Positions 1-7,395 of a stretch of 10,700 nt of DNA are shown one piece after another. The position numbers were made by a program, and so were the translations under genes. The notes under the pieces were generated by a model. That model made no database searches, was not told where the DNA came from, and was given only the letters and a program-made list of their open reading frames with translations. The stretch lies in contig JAUVHQ010000051.1 of assembly GCA_030593185.1 (NCBI GenBank), forward strand, positions 1-10,700, in the 5' to 3' direction. The stretch is from Bacteroidota bacterium. Lineage in GTDB: Bacteria > Bacteroidota > Bacteroidia > Bacteroidales > VadinHA17. Within the stretch, counting starts at the first letter, position 1, and every line of letters begins with the position of its first letter.

Positions 1-1815
1 TTTCATCAACCCTGACTTGTCAATTATTCCGGTATCAAGGCACGCAGCCACTAGATCAACCAGTCCGGAGCCGCACAATCCAACAGCAGGTTCATTATTT
101 ATAGTGCTATACCATACCTTCCCTTTATTAATGCCTGCATAAGAAATAGCACCCGGAACGCATCCTGTACCACAACTTATCCGGGCTCCTTCGAAAGCCG
201 GACCGGCTGCGGCAGAAACACACATTATTTTTTCCCTGTCCCCCAGAACAATCTCTCCATTGGTCCCCAAATCAACAAACAGTGTAATCTCTCTAAGGGC
301 TTCGAAATTTCTATTATACATGCCAGATACAATATCAGGACCTACATAAGCTGATACACCAGGGAATATATGCATCTCTGCAAATGAAAAATCATCACTA
401 AGTATCTCAGCAGCAGGTAAATTTACAGGATCAAGGATAACCGGTTTAAACGGACTAACGGCAAGTGATTTGACTGGTAATCCAAGCAGCAGGTGGATCA
501 TCGTAGTATTCCCTGCCATGGTAAATTCCCTTATCTGTCCAACACTAATATCGTTTTTCTTAACAAGTCCTGTAACAGCTCTGATTAGTGATTCCCGAAT
601 TAATCTGGTAAGAATGACCTTATCTTTGGCTGAAGCAAATTGGATCCGGGTTATAATATCATCACCAAACTCTCTTTGAGGGTTAAGGAATGAAGATAGT
701 CCAACTGTTTTTCCTGTTACCAGATCAACAAGTGCCATAACCACAGTTGTAGTTCCGATATCAACAGCAAACCCATAGGAAATATTTTCTCCATTCTTTT
801 TTATATTCACAGTAGATTTAGATTTCGCTATCGAATCTGTTTCCCATTTATCTTTCCGGTACCTAAATCCTTGTTCAATCTGATAACCTGTTTTAGTTTT
901 TTCCGGCAAATGAACCACCATTCCGTCTAATGATTTTATCCTGCATGCCAGTCTTATTCCTTTTTGTAATTCTTTTTGTGAAATCAACTCTTTTTCAATT
1001 GATCCTGGTTCAGGCACCTTGCCGGACAGCAAAACTTTACATTTTCCACAATATCCTGCTCCATTACAGTGTGTTTCAACTCCCCATCCCTGTTCACGTA
1101 ACCCTTCCAATAAGGTCATCTCTTTCAGAAGAGTGGTTCTTGTTTTTTTACCACCAGCAATAACTGTAATTCCAACATATAAAATAGTCCTGTACTTACA
1201 ATCTTTCATATCACATTTTCTGCAGTCCAGGTCATTTAAGCGTATGGGTAAAGACTTATCTGTTACATAAAAATATGTCGTTGACTTAACAGGTACAAGC
1301 ATCATTCCTTCGGTAATGGATATTTCATTTTTAGCTTCCGATCCAACCAGGTCAAGGATATGTTTTTGATATTCTATCGGAACATTTTGACAACCCGGAA
1401 TATAGCGATAACTAATACCATCTTCTTTTTTCCTCACAAATGGTATAATCTTTTCCTGATACATAGCAGTCGTAAGATTAATCAGCATCTGGTCTGCAAT
1501 AGTATTAAGCAGTAATCCTTCAAGATACTCACCGGTAGAAAATAAAGACGAAGATTCCTCAGATATATCTTTACCCAAAGTTGCAATGCAAAATACTCCA
1601 CTCCTGAAATTTTCCTTTTCCCGCAGATAAAAAAAAACAGGAATTTCTCCGGTAATAATTATTCCTTTTGGTTGTATTAATGAATATGCTTTATCAAGAA
1701 TTGTTTCATAAACTGAATCGACTATTTTAAAAGCATGACTCCCGTGTTTACACTCCAGTATTTTAAGAATGATCTGCTTATCAACTAGTATTTTATGAGG
1801 GGAGAAAAGATTCAT
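1..1815 (-). CDS. RACo-type (DUF4445) ATP-dependent corrinoid-protein reductive activator with N-terminal MetH-activation-like domain, C-terminus cut off
   Basis: The reading frame is open from an ATG at 1815 to the window edge (605 residues seen), with an in-frame TAA at 1822-1824 just upstream, so the start is firm. Residues 1-208 resemble the MetH activation domain: an RYIPGC segment at 137-142 corresponds to the SAM-binding RxxxGY motif (Tyr replaced by Cys), EGMMLVPVKS lies at 169-178, and a CX2CX4C cluster follows at Cys198, 201 and 206. Residues about 215-305 are a [2Fe-2S] ferredoxin domain with Cys250, 256, 259 and 291 (CX5CX2CX31C). From about 346 an ASKHA ATPase fold starts with DIGTTT (352-357), then GNTTMIH (435-441), DLGTNGE (515-521), AAAGPAFEG (535-543) and GLCGSGL (579-585). 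RACo proteins use ATP hydrolysis to drive uphill electron transfer to inactive Co(II) corrinoid proteins. Probably 100-170 C-terminal residues are missing. The target is unknown; methionine synthase or a corrinoid methyltransferase is likely. The protein is expected to be cytoplasmic. Confidence 0.9.
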   Translation of the reverse strand, partial: MNLFSPHKILVDKQIILKILECKHGSHAFKIVDSVYETILDKAYSLIQPKGIIITGEIPVFFYLREKENFRSGVFCIATLGKDISEESSSLFSTGEYLEGLLLNTIADQMLINLTTAMYQEKIIPFVRKKEDGISYRYIPGCQNVPIEYQKHILDLVGSEAKNEISITEGMMLVPVKSTTYFYVTDKSLPIRLNDLDCRKCDMKDCKYRTILYVGITVIAGGKKTRTTLLKEMTLLEGLREQGWGVETHCNGAGYCGKCKVLLSGKVPEPGSIEKELISQKELQKGIRLACRIKSLDGMVVHLPEKTKTGYQIEQGFRYRKDKWETDSIAKSKSTVNIKKNGENISYGFAVDIGTTTVVMALVDLVTGKTVGLSSFLNPQREFGDDIITRIQFASAKDKVILTRLIRESLIRAVTGLVKKNDISVGQIREFTMAGNTTMIHLLLGLPVKSLAVSPFKPVILDPVNLPAAEILSDDFSFAEMHIFPGVSAYVGPDIVSGMYNRNFEALREITLFVDLGTNGEIVLGDREKIMCVSAAAGPAFEGARISCGTGCVPGAISYAGINKGKVWYSTINNEPAVGLCGSGLVDLVAACLDTGIIDKSGLMK

Positions 1816-1953
1816 TTCAGGTTACGGGTTCAAGTATTTCAGGGTGCAAGGTACAGGTTACATATTACATTCAAAAAAACATTAACAAAATATTTTCATT
1901 AATTAAAAATACTACCTTTAAACCCGGATTTAACTGTTTACTTGTTAATTTTG
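1816..1953. promoter_or_regulatory. Divergent intergenic region between the RACo-type gene and the SLC12-like transporter
   Basis: These 138 bases separate two divergently oriented starts, so both promoters should lie here. The part near the RACo-type start is built of degenerate repeated words: CAGGTTAC occurs at 1818-1825 and 1854-1861, and GGGTTCAAG (1826-1834) is echoed by GGGTGCAAG (1842-1850). The middle is very AT-rich. TACCTTTA at 1913-1920 differs by one base from the Bacteroidota -7 element TAnnTTTG and is oriented toward the transporter, but I see no matching TTG about 20 bases upstream, so this is only a weak candidate. TTAAC (1930-1934) and GTTAA (1944-1948) form a short inverted repeat with a 9-base spacer just before the transporter start. 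Neither start has a clear Shine-Dalgarno sequence. Confidence 0.4.
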
Positions 1954-4173
1954 ATGCAACAGAACAAAAAGTCATTCGGAACCGCTCCGGTATTTTTTAC
2001 AAGCATAGCTACAATTCTGGGCGCCATACTTTTCCTGCGGTTTGGATTTTCTGTTGGAACAATAGGACCATACGGGACTATCCTGATCATTATTCTTGCA
2101 CATTTGGTAACTATCCCCACGGCTATGGCCATTTCAGAAATAGCTACAAACCGGCGGGTTGAAGGGGGTGGTGAATATTTCATCATTAGTCGTTCATTCG
2201 GGCTGAATATTGGTGCTACCATAGGTTTTTCACTATACCTTTCGCAAGCTATAAGTGTTGCATTTTATGTTATCGCCTTCACTGAAGCATTCACACCCTT
2301 GTTCGCCTGGGTAAAGGAAACTTACAATTTTGATCTGCCCAGGCAGGCGATCAGTCTGCCTGCTATGGCTTTGCTTTCTGCGGTTATCCTTAAACGTGGT
2401 GCTAAAGTGGGCATGAAAGTACTCTATGTTGTTGTAGGAGTATTATTTCTTTCAATTGCCTTGTTTTTCCTTGGTTCAACCGAATTCAGTGAATCGGCCT
2501 CTCGCGGCTTTCCTTTCGGTGCGTTTAAGAACATGGATCAGTTCTTTATTGTATTTGCTATACTCTTCCCTGCCTTCACAGGTTTATCTGCCGGTGTCGG
2601 ACTATCAGGAGACCTGAAGAACCCCGGAAAATCAATACCTCTCGGAACTATCACCGCCACCGTTTTAGGGATGGTCATATATCTTTTTATTACCTGGAAG
2701 CTGAGTATTTCTGCAAGTCCTGAAGATTTGGCAAATGACCAGTTGGTTATGAGTAAGATTGCAGTTGCAGGAAGAATATTTATCCCTCTGGGACTGGCAG
2801 CATCGACTTTCTCATCAGCTCTGGGAGCCATTTTGGCTGCACCTCGTAAGATACAGGCCCTTGGAGCGGATAAGTCTTTCCCGTCAGACAAGTTCAATAG
2901 TTTTGTTGCCAAAGGAAAGGGAGAAACAAATGAACCCTTTAACGGAACCCTGATTACCTGCGTTTTGGCATTTGTATTTGTCGCCCTTGGTGATGTGAAC
3001 AGTGTTGCAAAGATCATTACCATGTTTTTCATGGTTACTTACGGGTCACTATGTCTTATTTCTTTTCTATATCATTTCGGAGCTGATCCATCATACCGTC
3101 CGGTATTTCGTTCAAGATGGTATATTTCACTTATCGGTTTTATTATGAGTCTTCTTATGATGTTCATGATAAGTGCTTTATATACTCTATTGGCTATTGG
3201 AATGATAATCATTGTTTATTTGTATATCAGGAACTTTCACAAAGACCGTGAAGGTCTGGAATCTATCTTTCTAAGCGCATTCTTCCAGATTAGCCAAAGT
3301 CTTCATGTTTATCTGCAAAAATCGCGAAAACTGGAAAGTTCACATAAATGGAGGCCTTCAGTTGTATGTGTTTCTCACGACTCATTTGAAAGAGAAACTG
3401 CTTTCAGCCTGTTAAACTGGGTATCTTACAAGCATGGTTTTGGAACTTACATACATCTGATCGAGGACTATTATTCCCGTACATCGCAACAAAATGCAAA
3501 AGAGACACTGGAAAAATTAGTAAAGAAAGCAGATATCAGGAACAATAAGTTTTATATCGATACAATTATTTCACCCTCCTTTACTTCAGCCATTGCTCAA
3601 ATAATACAGCTTCCGGGCATATCAGGTATGGATAATAATACAATACTATTTGAATTTGATAAGAATAACCCTGGGAATCTTGATCAGATCATTGATAATT
3701 ATTCTTTGTGCCGCTCCGGAAATTATGATATATGTATACTTGGAAGTGAACTTAAATCCATTAATTTCTCTGAAGGGATCCATATCTGGATCAAAAGGTC
3801 TGATTATGAAAATGCAAACCTGATGATCTTGTTTAGCTACGTAATCCTGAGCCATCCCGACTGGAAAAAAAGCGCTATAAAAATATTTGAAATATGCGAT
3901 GGAAATGAATTGGAAAAAAACCGCCATGAACTGGTTGAGTTAATTAACAAAGGACGGTTGCCTATTTCAACTAAAAACATCAAAATCCTTAAAAGGGAAG
4001 AGGGAATCAGTAATAAAGAGATGATCAACAAATATTCAGAAGATGCAGGCCTCACCGTTATAGGTTTTCGCGGTGAACAACTGAAACATGATAAAAAGGA
4101 GCTGTTTATGGGATATGATAAAGTGGGTAATATTTTGTTTGTGAATGCCCACCGGGATACAGAAATTGAATAA
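1954..4173 (+). CDS. Bacterial cation-chloride cotransporter (SLC12-like) homologue, APC superfamily, with C-terminal soluble domain
   Basis: A 739-residue membrane protein. I chose the ATG at 1954; the frame can also open at a TTG at 1942, which adds four residues and is less likely. Residues about 10-425 give roughly 12 hydrophobic segments. Several stretches match the eukaryotic Na-K-Cl / K-Cl cotransporter family closely: LGAILFLRFGFSVG in the first segment, GGGEYFIISRSFG (71-83), LFPAFTGLSAG...SGDLKNP (about 204-224), SSALGAILAAPRKIQAL (287-303) and the YRPVFRSRW stretch before the last two segments. The soluble part, about 426-739, also resembles the cotransporter C-terminal domain, with a KWRPSV motif at its beginning and GMDNNTILFEF near 558-568, like the GMxPNT motif of that family. 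Electroneutral movement of cations with chloride across the inner membrane is the family's usual role, but amino acids cannot be excluded for a bacterial APC member. It is followed after 82 bases by the phosphodiesterase gene; co-transcription is uncertain. Confidence 0.83.
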   Translation: MQQNKKSFGTAPVFFTSIATILGAILFLRFGFSVGTIGPYGTILIIILAHLVTIPTAMAISEIATNRRVEGGGEYFIISRSFGLNIGATIGFSLYLSQAISVAFYVIAFTEAFTPLFAWVKETYNFDLPRQAISLPAMALLSAVILKRGAKVGMKVLYVVVGVLFLSIALFFLGSTEFSESASRGFPFGAFKNMDQFFIVFAILFPAFTGLSAGVGLSGDLKNPGKSIPLGTITATVLGMVIYLFITWKLSISASPEDLANDQLVMSKIAVAGRIFIPLGLAASTFSSALGAILAAPRKIQALGADKSFPSDKFNSFVAKGKGETNEPFNGTLITCVLAFVFVALGDVNSVAKIITMFFMVTYGSLCLISFLYHFGADPSYRPVFRSRWYISLIGFIMSLLMMFMISALYTLLAIGMIIIVYLYIRNFHKDREGLESIFLSAFFQISQSLHVYLQKSRKLESSHKWRPSVVCVSHDSFERETAFSLLNWVSYKHGFGTYIHLIEDYYSRTSQQNAKETLEKLVKKADIRNNKFYIDTIISPSFTSAIAQIIQLPGISGMDNNTILFEFDKNNPGNLDQIIDNYSLCRSGNYDICILGSELKSINFSEGIHIWIKRSDYENANLMILFSYVILSHPDWKKSAIKIFEICDGNELEKNRHELVELINKGRLPISTKNIKILKREEGISNKEMINKYSEDAGLTVIGFRGEQLKHDKKELFMGYDKVGNILFVNAHRDTEIE

Positions 4174-4255
4174 ATATTTGAAATTTGAAATTTGGGTTAC
4201 TATTACTGTAAATGTTTTATGTCTTCCCAATTTCCAATTAAAATCAATTCATACT
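4174..4255. repeat. Short intergenic region with tandem 7-mers and an imperfect inverted repeat
   Basis: Directly after the transporter stop codon come three tandem 7-base units, ATATTTG (4174-4180), AAATTTG (4181-4187) and AAATTTG (4188-4194). The block ending in TTTGGG is then mirrored by CCCAATTTCCAATT at 4226-4239, giving an imperfect AT-rich inverted repeat with a loop of about 29 bases. No U-tract follows in the expected place, so I do not call it an intrinsic terminator. The words resemble degenerate AT-rich intergenic repeats that I associate with Bacteroidota genomes; whether they have a function is unknown. A promoter for the downstream genes could lie here but none is clear. Confidence 0.5.
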
Positions 4256-5500
4256 ATGAAACTCAAACTTAAGTTTTTCCCTCTCCTGGTTTCTGTTATT
4301 CTTTCTGTTTTTATTATAAGTTGCCGGCATAACCGGTACTCCAGCCATGATATTAACGACAAACCTTATGTAGTTATGTTATCGTTAGATGGATTTCGCT
4401 GGGATTATCCACAAAAAGCAAATACTCCAAATCTTGACAGGATAGCTGAAATTGGTGTCAGAGCAGAGTCTCTGCGTCCATGTTTCCCCACTAAAACTTT
4501 TCCAAATCATTATTCCATTGCCACCGGTTTATATCCTGATAATCATGGTATCGTACTTAATAATTTCTGCGATTCTGCTATGGATGCATCGTATTCCCCC
4601 GGGAACAGGGAATCGATCGAAAACGGAGATTTCTACGGTGGTGAACCAATCTGGGTTACTGCTGAGAATCAAGGAGTGATCACAGCATCCTATTTCTGGG
4701 TAGGTTCAGAAGCTCCGGTTAAAGGAGTTCAACCTACTTACTGGAAAAGTTATGAACACGAATTTCCTTTTACACAGCGAATTGACTCAATAATCGCCTG
4801 GCTTAAACTCCCGGAGGAAAAGCGTCCTCATTTCATCACATGGTATATAGATGAACCTGACAGCCAGGGACATCGATTAGGTCCTGACAACCCTGATCTT
4901 ATACCATTAATTTCATATCTTGATAGTCTTGTAGGCGATTTCATATTTAAACTGAACAGACTGGAGATAGGCAGGAATGTTAATTTCATTGTTACTTCAG
5001 ATCATGGAATGGGACAAATTTCACCTGACAGAGTTGTTCGGCTCGCCGACCATATTAATCCCGATCATATCAGTCGTATTAATGGTAACAACCCCGTTTA
5101 TTGTCTTAGTGCTTCTACCGGATATAATGAAGAAATAGGGAATAAACTTGAAAATATTGATCACATAAGTTCCTGGAAACACGGACAGTTACCTGAAAGA
5201 CTTCACTATGGCACAAACAGCAGAACAGGGGATTTTGTGGTTGTTGCTGACAGTAGTTGGAGTGTGACCATTGATTCAAATCCGCAAAAATTCAGAGGTG
5301 GTGCTCATGGATATGATAACAGTAACAAGGATATGCATGCCATTTTTTATGCAGTTGGCCCGGCATTTAAAACCGGTTATCTTCAACCAACATTTAATAA
5401 CATCGATATATATCCGTTAATTGCTGAGATAATGTGCCTTAAACCTGCCCATGTAGATGGAAATATTTACCATGTTTCATGTATGCTTGTAAACAAGTAA
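4256..5500 (+). CDS. Ectonucleotide pyrophosphatase/phosphodiesterase (ENPP-like) lipoprotein
   Basis: A 414-residue protein starting at the ATG at 4256. The open frame extends upstream to 4145, but that start lies inside the previous gene and would bury the signal peptide. Residues 1-22 are a lipoprotein signal with the lipobox IISC, so Cys23 is probably lipidated and the enzyme faces the periplasm or cell surface. All two-metal site residues of the NPP family are visible: Asp45 in LDGF, nucleophile Thr81 and Asn84 in KTFPNHYS, Asp202 and His206 in EPDSQGH, Asp249 and His250 in TSDHGM, and His351 in GAHGYDN. GLYPDNHGIV (91-100) and LPERLHY (312-318) are also typical of animal ENPP4/6/7-type enzymes. 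The family hydrolyses phosphodiester or pyrophosphate bonds of nucleotides, choline lipids or glycerophosphodiesters; the substrate here cannot be told. The sulfatase gene follows after 27 bases, so the two are probably co-expressed. Confidence 0.9.
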   Translation: MKLKLKFFPLLVSVILSVFIISCRHNRYSSHDINDKPYVVMLSLDGFRWDYPQKANTPNLDRIAEIGVRAESLRPCFPTKTFPNHYSIATGLYPDNHGIVLNNFCDSAMDASYSPGNRESIENGDFYGGEPIWVTAENQGVITASYFWVGSEAPVKGVQPTYWKSYEHEFPFTQRIDSIIAWLKLPEEKRPHFITWYIDEPDSQGHRLGPDNPDLIPLISYLDSLVGDFIFKLNRLEIGRNVNFIVTSDHGMGQISPDRVVRLADHINPDHISRINGNNPVYCLSASTGYNEEIGNKLENIDHISSWKHGQLPERLHYGTNSRTGDFVVVADSSWSVTIDSNPQKFRGGAHGYDNSNKDMHAIFYAVGPAFKTGYLQPTFNNIDIYPLIAEIMCLKPAHVDGNIYHVSCMLVNK

Positions 5501-5527
5501 CTTGCTAACTTTAGAAAGAAACGTAAT

Positions 5528-7018
5528 ATGAAATTTAAAAAAACTGTTTATTTGTCTGGTATTATTCTGGCAATTTTTATTGGTATATGTATGGTGAATT
5601 CCGGATGTTCCCGGGATCAAAAAGAGAAACTTCCAAACATTGTCTTAATATTTACAGATGATCAGGGATATGGTGATGTTGGTGTTTACGGTGCAACCGG
5701 ATTTACCACTCCTCATCTCGACCAACTTGCTACGGAGGGGATGCGTTTTACTCATTTTTACTCGGCACAGGCTGTCTGCAGTGCTTCCAGAGCAGCTTTG
5801 ATGACAGGTTGTTATCCAAACCGTATAGGAATACACGGAGCTCTTATGCCATGGTCAAAAAATGGTATTAATGAACAAGAGGTAACTATTGCTGAATTAC
5901 TAAAAGAAAAAGGTTATGCAACAGCAATATACGGAAAATGGCACCTGGGACATCATGAAAAATTCCTTCCACTTCAACATGGATTTGATGAATATGTTGG
6001 TATTCCCTATTCCAATGATATGTGGCCGGTTGATTTTGATGGCACAGCGGTTACCGATAGCTCTTCGAAACCATGGAAAGCAAGGTATCCAAAACTTCCC
6101 CTTATCGAGGGCAATGTAAAAGCTGAAGAGATACTAACCCTTGATGACCAGGATAAACTTACAACACTTTATACTGAACATGCTGTTGATTTTATCAACC
6201 GGAAAAAAGACAAACCATTTTTCCTTTACCTTGCTCATTCAATGCCTCATGTACCGCTTGGAGTAAGTGATAAATTCGCAGGCAAAAGTGAACAGGGAAT
6301 GTATGGCGATGTTATGATGGAAATTGACTGGTCTGTAGGACAGGTAATGAAAGCACTCAAAGAAAACGGTTTGGAAGAAAATACCCTTGTCATTTTTACC
6401 TGTGATAACGGACCATGGCTAAACTTTGGTAACCATGCAGGAACAACCGGAGGATTGCGTGAAGGAAAGGGCACAAGCTTTGAAGGCGGTCAGCGTGTTC
6501 CATGCATTATGCGTTGGCCTGTAGTTATTCCTGAAGGAAAAATCAATAATAAGCTTTCTGCTACTCTCGATATTTTTCCAACTATTGCAGAAATAACAGG
6601 AGCATACCTTCCTGAACATAAAATCGACGGAATTAGCATCCTTCCTCTCCTTAGAGGAAATAAAAATGCAAACCCACGTGACCATTTATATTTTTATTAC
6701 AGAAAAAACAGTCTTGAAGCAGTTAGAAAAGATAATTGGAAACTTGTATTTCCTCATCCCACAAGATCGTATGAAGGAGTGCTTCCCGGTAATGACGGAT
6801 GGCCGGGACCTTATGCACACGATACAGCTGAATTTTCCCTGTATAACCTCCGGCGTGATCCGGGTGAAGAATACAACGTTAAAGAATTATATCCTGATGT
6901 TGTAAAGGAACTGGAAGCCCTGGCTGAAAAAGCCAGAGCAGACCTTGGAGATGATTTACAGGAACGTACCGGAAAAAATGTGCGTGAGTGTGGAAAAATT
7001 GAGGAAGAAAACAAATAA
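5528..7018 (+). CDS. Type I (formylglycine-dependent) sulfatase lipoprotein, arylsulfatase A-like
   Basis: A 496-residue sulfatase. Residues 1-26 form a signal peptide ending in VNSGC, so Cys27 is a likely lipidation site. The catalytic motif CSASR at 84-88 fits the C-x-[AP]-x-R rule, so Cys84 would be converted to formylglycine; in anaerobes this is done by a radical-SAM maturase (anSME), which is not in this window. Metal and substrate residues are present: Asp44 and Asp45 in TDDQGYGD, Lys137 and His139 in GKWHLG, His237, Asp293 and Asn294 in CDNGP, and Lys314 in REGKG. GIPYSND (158-164) recalls arylsulfatase A. The C-terminal part with SLYNLRRDPGEEYNV is standard for family S1. It removes sulfate esters from glycans, lipids or aryl compounds at the cell surface. 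It sits 27 bases after the ENPP-like gene; a purine-rich AGAAAGAAA lies just before the start. The substrate subfamily cannot be assigned by eye. Confidence 0.93.
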   Translation: MKFKKTVYLSGIILAIFIGICMVNSGCSRDQKEKLPNIVLIFTDDQGYGDVGVYGATGFTTPHLDQLATEGMRFTHFYSAQAVCSASRAALMTGCYPNRIGIHGALMPWSKNGINEQEVTIAELLKEKGYATAIYGKWHLGHHEKFLPLQHGFDEYVGIPYSNDMWPVDFDGTAVTDSSSKPWKARYPKLPLIEGNVKAEEILTLDDQDKLTTLYTEHAVDFINRKKDKPFFLYLAHSMPHVPLGVSDKFAGKSEQGMYGDVMMEIDWSVGQVMKALKENGLEENTLVIFTCDNGPWLNFGNHAGTTGGLREGKGTSFEGGQRVPCIMRWPVVIPEGKINNKLSATLDIFPTIAEITGAYLPEHKIDGISILPLLRGNKNANPRDHLYFYYRKNSLEAVRKDNWKLVFPHPTRSYEGVLPGNDGWPGPYAHDTAEFSLYNLRRDPGEEYNVKELYPDVVKELEALAEKARADLGDDLQERTGKNVRECGKIEEENK

Positions 7019-7065
7019 TTAAACATCATAAATTCATTTTCCTATTACAGATTAGATCACTGTCG

Positions 7066-7395
7066 ATGATGAGGAAAAAAACAAAAAGAATTAAGCATTA
7101 TAAACAAGTCAACCAGGAATTTTCAGGGTATGGTAAATCTCTGGAAATTGATATTTTTGAGTCAGATCTGGATAAAAAATCTATGGGAGAACTATTAAAA
7201 ACCCTGCGAAAACATAAAAAACTAACCCAGGAACAACTTGGTAAACTGATTGGTGTAAGAAAATCGGAGATATCTAAACTGGAACAGGGAGACAGAAATC
7301 TTACTATCAGTAGATTAATTCAATTACTTGATGCTTTATTGGTTACGACAAAACTCAAAATTGAAGTAAGTGATAATAAAACCCGGGAAACTTAA
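7066..7395 (+). CDS. Small XRE-family helix-turn-helix DNA-binding protein
   Basis: A 109-residue basic protein. Residues about 41-95 form a Cro/CI-type helix-turn-helix: GELLKTLRKHKKLTQEQLGKL, then the recognition-helix region VRKSEISKLEQG, then the final helices of the five-helix fold. The first 40 residues are a Lys-rich leader followed by a short acidic stretch and do not resemble a known domain to me. Size and architecture resemble HigA/HipB-type antitoxins, but no RelE/HigB-like or HipA-like toxin is beside it, so it is either a stand-alone regulator or an orphaned antitoxin. Two ATGs in a row (7066 and 7069) can serve as start. Its TAA stop (7393-7395) shares one base with the ATG of the peptidase gene, which implies translational coupling. 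It could regulate the surrounding unit or itself. Confidence 0.82.
   Translation: MMRKKTKRIKHYKQVNQEFSGYGKSLEIDIFESDLDKKSMGELLKTLRKHKKLTQEQLGKLIGVRKSEISKLEQGDRNLTISRLIQLLDALLVTTKLKIEVSDNKTRET

Noticed and set aside
470..1270. Plus-strand open frames of 69-83 codons at the left end
   Set aside because: They lie antisense to the RACo-type gene, whose ferredoxin and ATPase motifs are unambiguous.
1913..1920. TACCTTTA as a Bacteroidota -7 promoter element
   Set aside because: One mismatch to TAnnTTTG and no partner TTG at the right distance; kept only as a weak note in the divergent region.
2538..3032. 164-codon minus-strand open frame inside the SLC12-like gene
   Set aside because: It overlaps conserved membrane segments of the real gene and has no recognisable domain.
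4145..4255. Upstream extension of the ENPP-like protein by 37 residues
   Set aside because: It would overlap the transporter gene and put residues before a good lipoprotein signal peptide; the ATG at 4256 fits better.
7066..7395. XRE protein as half of a toxin-antitoxin pair
   Set aside because: Neither neighbour is toxin-like: a sulfatase lies upstream and a secreted peptidase downstream.
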